Part shown: one piece after another, positions 4,401 to 11,556 of the stretch
Layout of the letters: each line of letters starts with the position of its first letter
Numbering within the stretch: position 1 is the first letter of the stretch
Source of the DNA: a virus
Direction: 5' to 3' (one strand)
DNA: 26,849 bases
IMG/VR virus record: IMGVR_UViG_3300044846_000835
Location: 1 to 26,849 of that record
Program-made: the position numbers and the translations under genes
The notes under the pieces: generated by a model
The model's input: only the letters and a program-made list of their open reading frames with translations
Told to the model about the DNA's origin: nothing
Database searches by the model: none

Positions 4401-4961
4401 ATGCCAGTGCATAAAAAAATCAATGAGGCACGAGTTGCCTTCCATGCTTTACCGCTTAAAAAGTCAGGTCATAACACGTTTGCGGGTTACAAATATTTTG
4501 AGCTATCGGACTTTGTAATTCCCGCCCTTCGCATTTTTAACGATGTCGGGTTGTGCGCTATTATCAGCTTTTCCGAAACCACAGCTTCAATGCACATTGT
4601 CGATGTTGAGGATGGCACGCAAGTTATCATTCACAGCCCAATGGGTTCAGCAAATCTTAAAGGTTGCCATGAGATACAAAACATTGGTGCTTGCGAGACA
4701 TACAGCACCCGATACCTCTGGACAGCCGCGCTTTGCATCGTCGAGCATGACGCTTTAGATGCTACGACAGGCAAGAGCGAACCAGCGCCACGGGATAAGT
4801 TTATTAGCAAAGCGCAGTTTGATGAATTGCAAGCCTTAGTAGACAAGACCAACACCGACAAAACCTTGCTCTGCAAACATTATAAAATCGACTCACTTGC
4901 GGAATTGCAAGAAAGCCGCTTCGATATAGTCAAGTCTACATTAGAAAAGAAGCTGGCATGA
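4401..4961 (+). CDS. erf: ERF-family single-strand annealing protein
   Basis: 186 residues. Residues 22-120 hold the ERF family core: SGHNTFAGYKYFELSDF, then IQNIGACETYSTRYLWTAAL and EHDALDA, close to the usual GA-x-x-x-YA-x-RY-x-L-x-x-x-L-x-I-x-x-x-x-D-x-DA. ERF proteins pair complementary single strands in phage homologous recombination, working with a 5' exonuclease. Here the exonuclease is the next gene, overlapping by four bases. Residues 134-186 form a separate helical tail (KFISKAQFDELQALVDK) common in phage annealing proteins. The ribosome site AAGGAG precedes the ATG. First gene of the rightward operon. Confidence 0.9.
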   Translation: MPVHKKINEARVAFHALPLKKSGHNTFAGYKYFELSDFVIPALRIFNDVGLCAIISFSETTASMHIVDVEDGTQVIIHSPMGSANLKGCHEIQNIGACETYSTRYLWTAALCIVEHDALDATTGKSEPAPRDKFISKAQFDELQALVDKTNTDKTLLCKHYKIDSLAELQESRFDIVKSTLEKKLA

Positions 4962-5587
4962 CAGACGCAGCTATTATCCAACGCAGCCCAGAATGGTTCG
5001 CAGCACGTTGTGGAAGCCTTGGCGCTTCCCAACTAGCAGACGCCCTAGCTAAGACAAAATCAGGCTGGGGAGCGTCACGCGCTAACCTTCGCGCCAAGCT
5101 GGTGGTCGAACGGCTAACAGGCCAGCAAGAAGAAAGCTTCACCAGTGCAGCAATGCAGTGGGGAGTAGATAAGGAAGAAGAAGCACGCATCGCTTATAGC
5201 TTCCTTACAGGGCGTAATGTGGTTGAGGTGGGCTTGTATAAGCACCCGACCATTATTGGCTCTCACGCCAGCCCAGACGGGCTTGTGGATGACGATGGAT
5301 GTCTAGAGATTAAATGCCCTAATTCAGCCACTCATATCGAAACGCTAAAAAGCAATCAGGTTTCCCATAAGTATCTTTTGCAGATGCAATGGCAGATGGC
5401 TTGCGCTGACCGTCAGTGGTGTGACTTTGTGAGTTTCGACCCACGGATGCCAGACCATCTTATGCTTTATGTGCAGCGTATAGAGCGTGACAGCGATATG
5501 CTGGCGATTTTAGAAGCGGAAGTTAGCACGTTTCTTTCAGAGGTAGAAACTGACGTAAAAAAACTAAATGAAATTGGAGACGCATAA
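4958..5587 (+). CDS. Lambda-type (YqaJ family) exonuclease
   Basis: 209 residues. Clear viral recombinase/alkaline exonuclease family: RSPEWFAARCGSLGASQLAD (9-28), KTKSGWGASRANLRAKLVVE, FTSAAMQWGVDKEEEARIAY, and the catalytic SPDG (105-108) and EIK (117-119) of a PD-(D/E)XK nuclease, then LLQMQWQMA and CDFVSFDPRMP. Lambda Exo-type enzymes digest the 5' strand from duplex ends, giving single strands for the annealing protein. All key acidic and lysine residues are present. It overlaps the ERF gene by four bases and the next gene by one, so it is translationally coupled. Confidence 0.93.
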   Translation: MTDAAIIQRSPEWFAARCGSLGASQLADALAKTKSGWGASRANLRAKLVVERLTGQQEESFTSAAMQWGVDKEEEARIAYSFLTGRNVVEVGLYKHPTIIGSHASPDGLVDDDGCLEIKCPNSATHIETLKSNQVSHKYLLQMQWQMACADRQWCDFVSFDPRMPDHLMLYVQRIERDSDMLAILEAEVSTFLSEVETDVKKLNEIGDA

Positions 5588-5808
5588 TGGCACAAATGGA
5601 TAGAGTTTTATCGCACCTTAAAGAAAAAGGCACAATTCAACCATTAGAAGCGTGGCGCGACCTTGGCATTTATCGCCTTAGCGCCGTGATTTATGACTTG
5701 CGGCAGGAAGGCCACAAAATAGATACAAAGCGCATTGAAGTGGTTAATCGCTTTGGTGAGCCACTTCTAATTGCAGAATATAGCTTAGAGCTAGAAAATG
5801 CTGCCTAA
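5587..5808 (+). CDS. Small winged-helix phage protein
   Basis: 73 residues. VLSHLKEKGTIQPLEAWRDLGIYRLSAVIYDLRQEGHKI is a winged-helix pattern seen in short phage proteins (HTH_55-like: a helix, then PLEA, a recognition helix with RLSAVIYDLR, then a wing with RFGEPLLIAEYSL). It probably binds DNA. The start lies one base from the exonuclease stop, and the end overlaps the DUF968 gene by eleven bases. Confidence 0.75.
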   Translation: MAQMDRVLSHLKEKGTIQPLEAWRDLGIYRLSAVIYDLRQEGHKIDTKRIEVVNRFGEPLLIAEYSLELENAA

Positions 5809-6130
5809 TCGTATTGCAAAGAAACCAAAGCGGACAGCGCGGTGGCGCTCAATAGGACACCTAAACTTTATTAGGGGATTTCATTGCAGCATTAATGGCT
5901 GTCAGGATATGCCTATTGAATGCGCTCATGTCCGTTTTGGCAGCAACACGGGGATGGGACAAAAGCCAGATGATTGGCGAGTAGTTCCATTATGTCGAAC
6001 GCATCATATTCAACAGCATACGGTTGGTGAGCAAACATTCTGGAAAGGCATTGACGTTGAAGCTTTGATTGAAGCGTTTTGCAAAGCCAGCCCAAAGGCT
6101 CGTGAAATTAAAGAGGCGCAAAGCACATGA
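5798..6130 (+). CDS. DUF968-like HNH nuclease
   Basis: 110 residues. C30 and C35, an ECAH motif (41-44), a GMGQKPDDWRVVPLCRTHH segment (52-70) and QQHTVGEQTFW (72-82) match the DUF968 branch of the HNH superfamily, in which the Cys pairs bind zinc and the His residues act in cleavage. These proteins sit in recombination blocks of lambda-like phages. The specificity is unknown. The ATG overlaps the winged-helix gene and the stop overlaps NinB, so it belongs firmly to this operon. Confidence 0.8.
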   Translation: MLPNRIAKKPKRTARWRSIGHLNFIRGFHCSINGCQDMPIECAHVRFGSNTGMGQKPDDWRVVPLCRTHHIQQHTVGEQTFWKGIDVEALIEAFCKASPKAREIKEAQST

Positions 6131-6507
6131 CGCAAACAGTTTGGCTTCGCGGTGAGCATCAAAGACGATTAGCCCACCAGCTTATCGACCATGCTCCAGT
6201 AGATGCAGTTGTTAAAGTCAGTGCCGCCAAGCGCAGCGATGACCAGAACGCAAAAATGTGGGCTATGCTATCTGATATTAGTCGAGCAAAGCCAGAAGGC
6301 AGAATGCACATACCAGAAGTGTGGAAGTGCATCTTTATGGCAGCACTAGGGCATGAAGTTAAATTTGAAATGGGGTTGGATAACCAGCCCTTCCCGATAG
6401 GGTTTAGAACATCAAGGCTAACCAAGCCAGAGATGTCAGACTTGATTGAGTTTATTTACGCATACGCAAGCAAGCATAATATAAAATGGAGTGAAGAATA
6501 TGAGTGA
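6127..6507 (+). CDS. ninB: NinB recombination protein
   Basis: 126 residues, similar to lambda NinB (Orf), which binds single strands and SSB and helps Red-type recombination. Family marks: [20 protein letters not shown] (33-52), [13 protein letters not shown], and [20 protein letters not shown]. It follows DUF968 with a four-base overlap. Together with ERF, exonuclease and SSB it completes a recombination set. Confidence 0.88.
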   Translation: MTQTVWLRGEHQRRLAHQLIDHAPVDAVVKVSAAKRSDDQNAKMWAMLSDISRAKPEGRMHIPEVWKCIFMAALGHEVKFEMGLDNQPFPIGFRTSRLTKPEMSDLIEFIYAYASKHNIKWSEEYE

Positions 6508-6733
6508 TAATACCGACGATATGTTGCGCCTGTTGATTGAGCGCATTGAACGCATGGAAATTGAAAAGAAAAGCGTTACAGATGACATTAAAGACATTTA
6601 CGGCGAAGCAAAATCGCACGGATATGACGTTAAAATCTTGCGTGCCGTTATACGCCTTCGTAAGATGGAAAACCATGAACGAGCAGAATACGAAGCCCTG
6701 CTTGAAACATATATGAACGCACTAGGCGGTTAA
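6500..6733 (+). CDS. GapR-like (DUF2312) nucleoid protein
   Basis: 77 residues from ATG 6500, which has GGAG eight bases upstream. A GTG at 6491 is in frame but less likely. [20 protein letters not shown] (then [15 protein letters not shown] and [12 protein letters not shown]) is the DUF2312/GapR pattern: a coiled coil followed by a basic helix that tracks overtwisted DNA in alphaproteobacteria such as Caulobacter. A phage copy may act during replication or bind host DNA. The domain is complete. The start overlaps the NinB stop. Confidence 0.88.
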   Translation: MSDNTDDMLRLLIERIERMEIEKKSVTDDIKDIYGEAKSHGYDVKILRAVIRLRKMENHERAEYEALLETYMNALGG

Positions 6734-6743
6734 GGGGAATATT

Positions 6744-7121
6744 ATGCAGAATATCACAATATCTGGAAACATTGGCAAGGATGCTGAGTTGCGCGACACT
6801 CGCGACAGCAAGGTTCTTAGCTTTAATGTTGGCGTCAAGAACGGGTTTGGCAAAGATGCTGGCAGCGTTTGGTATCGGTGCAGCTTATGGGGCAAGGCAG
6901 CGGAAGTGTTTGCTGGTAGCTTAAAGAAAGGCACTAAGGTCTTTGTATCTGGTGAGCTTACGCACGACGAATACGAAGGCAAGCCGCAATTCAATGTGCG
7001 CGTTGGTAGCATTGACACAGGGCCACGCTCTGATGCTGGCACAGGCAATCCAACTAGAGCCATTGACCCTGACAGCGCATGGGATAACGCAAAGGATTTA
7101 GATGATGACGTGCCATTCTGA
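6744..7121 (+). CDS. ssb: Single-stranded DNA-binding protein
   Basis: 125 residues with one OB fold: ITISGNIGKDAELRDTRDSK, VLSFNVGVKNGF, WYRCSLWGKAAEVFAGSLKK, GTKVFVSGEL and PQFNVRVGSI. The C-terminus ends in the acidic tip DLDDDVPF that in bacterial SSB recruits partner proteins. It protects single strands and, with NinB and ERF, supports recombination and replication. GGGG lies upstream of the ATG. The next gene begins inside its last codons. Confidence 0.93.
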   Translation: MQNITISGNIGKDAELRDTRDSKVLSFNVGVKNGFGKDAGSVWYRCSLWGKAAEVFAGSLKKGTKVFVSGELTHDEYEGKPQFNVRVGSIDTGPRSDAGTGNPTRAIDPDSAWDNAKDLDDDVPF

Positions 7122-7353
7122 AATACTAGTAAAAAGGCGGCAGGAGTTGCCTACGCGCCTTAAAAACATTCCGCCATCGTCTGAATTTTTAGAACGTCGA
7201 TACAAGCAAAGTAATCAAGCTACCATAGATAGCTCCACGGCATTGCTGAAAGCGCAGCTAAAGGCTGGGCATCATACGCTAACTAAAGAAAGCCTAATGG
7301 CGGTAATCAAAAAATACGGGTGGCAATATTCTCTGCAACCCACGTTATTCTAA
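7102..7353 (+). CDS. Hypothetical protein, last gene of the recombination operon
   Basis: 83 residues, not recognised. It starts within the last 20 bases of ssb in another frame. ATG 7102 and ATG 7105 are both possible, with AAAGGA five or eight bases upstream. The sequence is basic and helical, ending KKYGWQYSLQPTLF. A terminator follows seven bases after the stop. Confidence 0.6.
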   Translation: MMTCHSEILVKRRQELPTRLKNIPPSSEFLERRYKQSNQATIDSSTALLKAQLKAGHHTLTKESLMAVIKKYGWQYSLQPTLF

Positions 7354-7359
7354 GCCAGA

Positions 7360-7394
7360 TGGCGGGTGGCAATGCGCTTCCCGCCATTATTTTT
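7360..7394 (+). terminator. Rightward intrinsic terminator ending the recombination operon
   Basis: TGGCGGG (7360-7366) pairs perfectly with CCCGCCA (7380-7386) over a 13-base loop, followed by TTATTTTT. It lies seven bases after the last gene of the block and just before the next promoter, so it separates the two rightward transcripts. Confidence 0.85.
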
Positions 7395-7401
7395 GCACAA
7401 T

Positions 7402-7443
7402 ATGAAAAAAACGCTTTACATATAATTATGGCCTTTTTATAAG
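7402..7443 (+). promoter_or_regulatory. Rightward promoter with AAAAAACGCTTT element
   Basis: ATGAAAAAAACGCTTT (7402-7417) runs into -35 TTTACA (7415-7420, five of six), a 17-base spacer and -10 TATAAG (7438-7443, five of six). The predicted start is at about 7450, the first bases of the folded leader. The 16-base upstream block is identical to the leftward promoter at 2206-2221. Confidence 0.75.
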
Positions 7444-7448
7444 AGGGC

Positions 7449-7487
7449 ATCAGCAAGGGAATAGTCCCGCCATTTAGGAGACTGATT
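7449..7487 (+). promoter_or_regulatory. Folded 5' leader, copy 2 (rightward)
   Basis: Outer arms ATCAG (7449-7453) and CTGAT (7482-7486) enclose the inner hairpin GGGA-ATAG-TCCC (7457-7468) and the ribosome site AGGAGA. The start codon follows one base later at 7488. The outer stem, the CAAGGG lead-in, the CGCCA after the hairpin and the AGGAGACTGAT end are shared with the leftward copy at 2131-2173, while the inner loop differs. Confidence 0.6.
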
Positions 7488-7694
7488 ATGAAACTTACAA
7501 CCAACCAAAAAATAGTGCTGACGCAAGCTTGGCACAGCGGCGACGAACCACAGGACTTTGTTGCACGGTGGGGCGTGACCGACAGTGGAATAACAAGAGC
7601 AGTTAATGCTTTAATTTCCCTTGGCCTTTTGACGCAGGACAAAATTATAACCGAATTAGGTGAAGAAGCTTTTTGGCAAATTTCCAGAATTTAG
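7488..7694 (+). CDS. Small winged-helix-like protein
   Basis: 68 residues. MKLTTNQKIVLTQAWHSGDE, then FVARWGVTDSGITRAVNALISLGLLTQ and ITELGEEAFW, is compatible with a MarR-like winged helix: a helix, a recognition helix ITRAVNALISLG, then a wing. Not assigned to a named family. It is the first gene behind the folded leader copy 2, so it is under the same kind of control as the gene at 1930-2133, to which it shows no evident protein similarity. Confidence 0.7.
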   Translation: MKLTTNQKIVLTQAWHSGDEPQDFVARWGVTDSGITRAVNALISLGLLTQDKIITELGEEAFWQISRI

Positions 7695-7704
7695 GAGGCG
7701 TAAA

Positions 7705-7794
7705 ATGACTAAAGTAACAAAGCTTCAATTTTGGGCAGTGACCGCATGGCTCACGCTATTGATAATTATGCTGATAACAGAGAGGACATTTTAA
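7705..7794 (+). CDS. 29-residue single-span membrane protein
   Basis: The ATG at 7705 has GGAGG five to six bases upstream. The protein starts MTKVTKLQFWAVTAWLTLLI and ends TERTF, with one hydrophobic stretch at residues 8-24. Too short for family assignment. It may be a small inner-membrane peptide acting on the host. The next gene begins two bases after its stop. Confidence 0.6.
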   Translation: MTKVTKLQFWAVTAWLTLLIIMLITERTF

Positions 7795-7795
7795 G

Positions 7796-7984
7796 ATGAC
7801 ATTAGTAGAGCTTAGAAGTGTAGTTGCTGACCATGTGGAAATGACGCATGGTAATGTAGAATTTATCCGCCAGATTAGAGATGGTGAGCAGGATGATGGC
7901 CCATTTATAAAGGGCGCTTTAGCAGTGTGGGCAAAGTTTATGGAAGGCTTGCAACCAGCACCAGAGGTATTGGCAGATGATTAA
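7796..7984 (+). CDS. Small hypothetical protein
   Basis: 62 residues, not recognised. Acidic and helical: LVELRSVVADHVEMTHGN, FIRQIRDGEQDDGPFIKGAL. AGAGGA is nine bases before the ATG. It overlaps the next small gene by eight bases. Confidence 0.6.
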   Translation: MTLVELRSVVADHVEMTHGNVEFIRQIRDGEQDDGPFIKGALAVWAKFMEGLQPAPEVLADD

Positions 7985-8114
7985 GGCAAAACAAGCAGCC
8001 CCTATGGGCAAGACCTACCGTGTATCATCTGACAGCGCATGGCCGCTTAGAGGCTTAGACGGCAAGACGTATGCCGAAAGACGCGCAGAGCAAGAAAAGG
8101 CACAGAGCAAATGA
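7977..8114 (+). CDS. 45-residue hypothetical protein
   Basis: ATG 7977 lies inside the end of the previous gene, and the stop at 8112-8114 overlaps the next start (ATGA). The protein begins MIKAKQAAPMGKTYRVSSDS and ends in a charged helix (AERRAEQEKAQSK). Not recognised. Tight overlaps on both sides support that it is translated. Confidence 0.5.
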   Translation: MIKAKQAAPMGKTYRVSSDSAWPLRGLDGKTYAERRAEQEKAQSK

Positions 8115-8296
8115 GCCGCCCAATGACATACCCAATGGGAAGAATGGTTGTTGGTGATGTAGAAACTATGCCAGCAACGGAAAAGGGTTGGGCAAAGCGA
8201 ACCAGCCGAAACGTGTCACAATATGCGATACGACATGGCAAGTGCTTTAAGTGCCGCACTGTGAATGGTGTTACTTTTATCACTAGGTTAGGATAA
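8111..8296 (+). CDS. Small phage protein of the 'YP-G-x-M-x-VGD' type
   Basis: 61 residues. MTYPMGRMVVGDVETMPAT, then RNVSQYAIRHGKCFKCRTVN and FITRLG, has the layout of short phage proteins that start with YPF-x-x-M-x-VGDS-F and end with a helix, a basic turn and a strand, possibly a small DNA-binding fold. The function is unknown. The start overlaps the preceding gene by four bases. Confidence 0.6.
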   Translation: MSRPMTYPMGRMVVGDVETMPATEKGWAKRTSRNVSQYAIRHGKCFKCRTVNGVTFITRLG

Positions 8297-8308
8297 GAAG
8301 TAAGGCAA

Positions 8309-8566
8309 ATGAGAGAAACCGCACAACAGCATATCATGCGTATAGGCAAAATGGTGGACAAAGGTAGAAATAAAGGGAAAAAGCAGATGATGATTGATAT
8401 AGACGTAAGCCAGTTAGAAGGCATAGTCCGCGCATGGCTCAAAGATACGATAGAGACAGTGCATTATAACGCATCTCAAAACTACGTTCATCCAGAGGAT
8501 GACAAAGATTACAAAAAAGACATTAAAGCTTTAAAGCGCATATTGCATTACATTGGTGAAGATTAA
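8309..8566 (+). CDS. Small hypothetical protein, end of rightward block
   Basis: 85 residues from ATG 8309, or 59 from ATG 8387, which has AAAGGG nine bases upstream and opens MMIDIDVSQLEGIVRAWLKD, the usual start of similar short phage proteins. The C-terminal part is YVHPEDDKDYKKDIKALKRI. Function unknown. Its stop overlaps the stop of the converging metallophosphoesterase gene by four bases. Confidence 0.6.
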   Translation: MRETAQQHIMRIGKMVDKGRNKGKKQMMIDIDVSQLEGIVRAWLKDTIETVHYNASQNYVHPEDDKDYKKDIKALKRILHYIGED

Positions 8567-9741
8567 TCTATCTCCAGCATTTCGGTGGTAATCATTACGC
8601 GACCAACAGCGCCATATTTTTTATGGTATGTAATGGCCCACGCCGCCCTATCAGCAATCCAGCCACCACGGGCGGCATAAGCATCCCTAGCAGCTAGTGT
8701 TGGATGCTGGACTACCGTAACCCCATTATACTCTTTTTCGTCCCTGTGGTGGCGATGTCCACAATGTATCTCGCGGCGGGTAGTCCTGCCCCATTCTTGC
8801 GGAAACTGTGCTGCAAACAGCAGCGGTAGGCTCTCGTTCTTGACCTTGTGGCCGTGATGAACGCCAAGCATAGTAGCGCCCCATTCAAAGACGTAGAATG
8901 GCAAGACAGCATCGCTAACACTAATGCGCGGTTCTTCTTCGTAATGCACAGCAAAAAGGTCTGACAGCCAGCCAGCACTTTCTTCGTCGTGATTACCTTC
9001 TGCAATAATCAAATGCACTTCTTGATGGCGCTGCAATGACATTGCTACCAGTGAACGTATAACGCGAATAGCTGACTTGCGGAGTTTAGGAAATCGAGTG
9101 TCAGCATCTAAAACATGACGGGACACTGGAGTAACTGGTATCTTGCCATCCGTATGAAGAAAGTCGCCTTGGATGTTTAAGACAGCAGTGTGAGCCTTGG
9201 GGCTTTGTTCTATCATTTGCGCTAGAGCGGCAACGATAGTTTTTTCTGCAATAGATACATTCCAATCACTGCCGCCCTCTTTATGCCATGCCAGCATTCC
9301 AAGATGGTAGTCAGTGAACGTGTAGAGGTTGCACAGATGCTCCTCACAGCCCTGTGGAGCAACAATAGGGCTGGCTGGGTCTATACTACTCTTAAAGCCT
9401 TCTACAGCCTCCTGCATCGCTTCTATGGCGGCTTGATGGCTAAGTGATGCCTTTACCCATTGTCCTGCCGCTTTGCCTTCAGCATTATAATAGGTGCTGA
9501 CGCCCTTAGCTACATAGCCTTCAGGTACAGGTCGGGTGAAATCGTGCTCTGGTGCATAGCCAAAACGCGCCGCTTTCTTTTTGACTGCAATGTAAGCATC
9601 GCTTGCAGCGCCGACATTAATGCCTAGAGCTAGTGACGCAGCCTTTGCGCTTCCATGTAGGTTAATTGCTTCCAGCATCTCGCGTTGGCGAGGTGTGCAA
9701 TATTGAAACAGCTTTTCGTCGACTTGTAATGCAAAAGTCAT
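8563..9741 (-). CDS. Calcineurin-like metallophosphoesterase with N-terminal HTH
   Basis: 392 residues. Residues 16-60 (TPRQREMLEAINLHGSAKAA...) look like a helix-turn-helix. From residue 140 the metallophosphoesterase motifs appear in order: TDYHLGM (143-149), GDFLHTD (192-198), GNHDE (249-253), HHGH (295-298) and GHRHH (328-332), all metal ligands present. Many tailed phages carry such a protein of unknown substrate, possibly a nuclease or phosphatase. AAAGG lies seven bases before the ATG. It is the last gene of the late operon, after the spanins, and converges with the rightward block with overlapping stop codons. Confidence 0.85.
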   Translation of the reverse strand: MTFALQVDEKLFQYCTPRQREMLEAINLHGSAKAASLALGINVGAASDAYIAVKKKAARFGYAPEHDFTRPVPEGYVAKGVSTYYNAEGKAAGQWVKASLSHQAAIEAMQEAVEGFKSSIDPASPIVAPQGCEEHLCNLYTFTDYHLGMLAWHKEGGSDWNVSIAEKTIVAALAQMIEQSPKAHTAVLNIQGDFLHTDGKIPVTPVSRHVLDADTRFPKLRKSAIRVIRSLVAMSLQRHQEVHLIIAEGNHDEESAGWLSDLFAVHYEEEPRISVSDAVLPFYVFEWGATMLGVHHGHKVKNESLPLLFAAQFPQEWGRTTRREIHCGHRHHRDEKEYNGVTVVQHPTLAARDAYAARGGWIADRAAWAITYHKKYGAVGRVMITTEMLEID

Positions 9742-9777
9742 TGACTTGCCTTTCGGACAATCATGTTTGCATCTAAG

Positions 9778-10122
9778 TTATTTTATAGATGCAGCATCAA
9801 TCCATGCCTTAACTGTCAAATGGTGCTTTACACTACAATCTGTATACTTTGCAATGATATCAGCCTCCCAAAGCGCACGCTCTGGGTCAATCAATACCAT
9901 TGGTGGATTTTGCAGTGCTTGGCACTTTGACGCTAGGTTCGCTGGCGGCAGTGGCATTGGCGTCACGGACACTGCTTTCGAGCAACCCGCGCAAAGCATC
10001 AGGAGCAGAGCAATCAGGAGCAATGGCAGGAACCGTTTTGTATATTTCACGAATGGTGTTGGTTCGTTCGGTTGCCACGACATCGGCTTGATTTCGTTCG
10101 GATTCGTAGGTTTGTGAAACAT
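9778..10122 (-). CDS. Rz1: Rz1-like outer-membrane spanin lipoprotein
   Basis: 114 residues. A basic lead (VKYTKRF) precedes a hydrophobic stretch LLLIALLLMLCAGC, whose final Cys fits a lipobox, followed by a proline-rich piece (TPMPLPPANL) typical of Rz1. It starts inside the Rz gene in another frame (ATG 10122, AGAGG nine bases upstream) and extends past it, the standard overlapping spanin layout. It would join Rz across the periplasm to disrupt the outer membrane at lysis. An internal ATG at 10083 is an alternative start. Confidence 0.85.
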   Translation of the reverse strand: MFHKPTNPNEIKPMSWQPNEPTPFVKYTKRFLPLLLIALLLMLCAGCSKAVSVTPMPLPPANLASKCQALQNPPMVLIDPERALWEADIIAKYTDCSVKHHLTVKAWIDAASIK

Positions 10123-10288
10123 TGTCTACTACCTCTTGTTTTTTGACACGCAGCTTTTCAGCCTTTTCCAGCGCCTTTGCAAAAGCTGCATCGCACTGCC
10201 AATCACGGACTTTGTAGCCAGAGGCTACACCAAGAATAAGAGCGCCGCCCAATGCGTAAAGCATTACTGGATTAGGAATTAAAGCCAT
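9887..10288 (-). CDS. Rz: Rz-like inner-membrane spanin
   Basis: 133 residues. One N-terminal membrane span (PVMLYALGGALILGVASGY, 7-25) is followed by a charged coiled-coil periplasmic part (AFAKALEKAEKLRVKKQEVV, ERNQADVVATERTN) and a C-terminal DALRGLLESSVRDAN, as in Rz proteins. It partners the embedded Rz1 gene. It overlaps the endolysin stop region by ten bases. Confidence 0.85.
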   Translation of the reverse strand: MALIPNPVMLYALGGALILGVASGYKVRDWQCDAAFAKALEKAEKLRVKKQEVVDNVSQTYESERNQADVVATERTNTIREIYKTVPAIAPDCSAPDALRGLLESSVRDANATAASEPSVKVPSTAKSTNGID

Positions 10289-10890
10289 TGCCTATATTTC
10301 CTTGTTTTTAATTTGCGGTCATCTAGACCATGTGTCCCGCCGTTAATGCGTTTTGTCAGCGCAAGTATTGCGCGGTCACCTGTGCCTTGGTCGCAAATGC
10401 CCCAAAGCTTGTTGCGGTCAAAAAACCATAAGGCACTTTCAAAGCAAAGTTCTCCAGCCACAAGGTCTGGATTATCCATTACTTCGGGGCGTCCAACGTA
10501 GATTGCGAAAGCTTCGTAATTTGCTTTTCCAGTAAGTTGGAGAGCGCCACGTCCACGGAACTTCCAGCCATCCCCAGACGCTTCATTGCCATTGCCCATG
10601 CGGTTTGCGTATACCCGATTAGCAATCTTTTTTGGCTGACGTTCATACGCCCTAGCCATTGCTTCAGTCGGGAAATACTTTCTAAAGATATTGCGTAAAC
10701 CTTTCGCGCCATAGTTAAGGTTTTCGCTAAAAGCTTTGAAGCCGCCACTTTCATGCGCTGTTTGAGCAAAGAAATGCGCTGCACGATTAGGTGATAATTT
10801 ATAGAAAGCCGCAGCTTTCTTAAATGTTGTAGGGCCGAACGCACCATCTGCTGTTATTCCTATCTTTTGTTGAAGGTTTACAAGGCTCAC
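10279..10890 (-). CDS. Endolysin, glycoside hydrolase 19 family
   Basis: 203 residues. Residues 10-30 (ITADGAFGPTTFKKAAAFY) resemble a short peptidoglycan-binding motif. The catalytic domain has AHESGGFKAFSENLNYGAKG (45-64) with the two family glutamates Glu47 and Glu56, then YFPTEAMARAYERQPKKIAN, RMGNGNEASGDGWKFRGRGA and LQLTGKANYEAF. It cleaves peptidoglycan glycan strands during lysis. There is no signal peptide, so release needs a holin, probably one of the small membrane proteins upstream. The start is GTG, overlapping the stop of the 55-residue membrane gene. Confidence 0.93.
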   Translation of the reverse strand: MSLVNLQQKIGITADGAFGPTTFKKAAAFYKLSPNRAAHFFAQTAHESGGFKAFSENLNYGAKGLRNIFRKYFPTEAMARAYERQPKKIANRVYANRMGNGNEASGDGWKFRGRGALQLTGKANYEAFAIYVGRPEVMDNPDLVAGELCFESALWFFDRNKLWGICDQGTGDRAILALTKRINGGTHGLDDRKLKTRKYRQWL

Positions 10891-11054
10891 TTGTCTTTTC
10901 CCTTATTCCAAAGCTCGAATAATGTTTTAATCTTTTCTTCCGCAACACCAAGGCGCACATCCATTTTGGCAAGAATAATGGTCAACGAAATAAAGGCTAA
11001 CACAATAGGCCATAATTGACCAATTAGCTCAACGGTGGAGAGGTCACCCGCCAT
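10887..11054 (-). CDS. 55-residue single-span membrane protein, holin-like
   Basis: Starts at ATG 11054 inside the end of the EF-hand membrane gene and ends in the GTGA overlap with the endolysin. It has one hydrophobic segment (LIGQLWPIVLAFISLTIILA, residues 10-29) and a charged amphipathic C-terminus (MDVRLGVAEEKIKTLFELW). Size, topology and direct coupling to the endolysin make it a holin or holin-accessory candidate. No family match is claimed. Confidence 0.65.
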   Translation of the reverse strand: MAGDLSTVELIGQLWPIVLAFISLTIILAKMDVRLGVAEEKIKTLFELWNKGKDK

Positions 11055-11556
11055 TTACGCCACCAGCATTGCGCCAATCTGGAAAGTCATCTTTATCAAC
11101 TACGCCATCACCATTGGCATCATAGCGCAAGTCATTGCGATACTTTTCCCAAGGCTCCATATCGTCATCTTCGTCTTCGTCTTTTTCAATGTCGTCATTA
11201 GGGAAAATTGTCCCAGCAGGTCGAACAAACGGCACGGGATTATACTCACCGACTTCTGGCTCTGGTGTAGGTTCTTCAGGCTCAACAGCCCCTGCCTTGT
11301 CACGCGCATTGGCGTTAAGGCTCAAGCCGCCAAGCAGCCCAACAAGAGCGCCAATAATTGTTTGAAAGGCGGGGTTGACCGTTTCAAGGATAGCTGCGCT
11401 GCTAACAACGTCATTTGAGACAAACAGGCCAACGGCAAGCGCCAGAACAACCACAAGAATAACGGCAGACAAGGTGACAATAGCCACGCGAATGACAAAC
11501 TCAACGGTATCGTTGACACCTTCTTGAGTGCTTTCAAAATTATTCAGGAAGTTCAT
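11044..11556 (-). CDS. Two-span membrane protein with C-terminal EF-hand-like loop
   Basis: 170 residues. Membrane spans lie at about 18-46 (VEFVIRVAIVTLSAVILVVV...) and 61-81 (NPAFQTIIGALVGLLGGLSL). The C-terminal half is very acidic (DDIEKDEDEDDDMEPWEKY) and ends with YDANGDGVVDKDDFPDW, which has the D-x-N-x-DG-x-x-D-x-x-D calcium loop of an EF-hand or dockerin repeat. The second span matches that of the 94-residue neighbour. AAGGAG is ten bases before the ATG. It lies in the lysis region, so a role as holin or lysis timer is possible but unproven. Confidence 0.7.
   Translation of the reverse strand: MNFLNNFESTQEGVNDTVEFVIRVAIVTLSAVILVVVLALAVGLFVSNDVVSSAAILETVNPAFQTIIGALVGLLGGLSLNANARDKAGAVEPEEPTPEPEVGEYNPVPFVRPAGTIFPNDDIEKDEDEDDDMEPWEKYRNDLRYDANGDGVVDKDDFPDWRNAGGVNGG

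Noticed and set aside
5913-6095. Leftward frame opposite the DUF968 gene
   Set aside because: It is a shadow of the zinc- and His-containing nuclease gene, with no motif or ribosome site.
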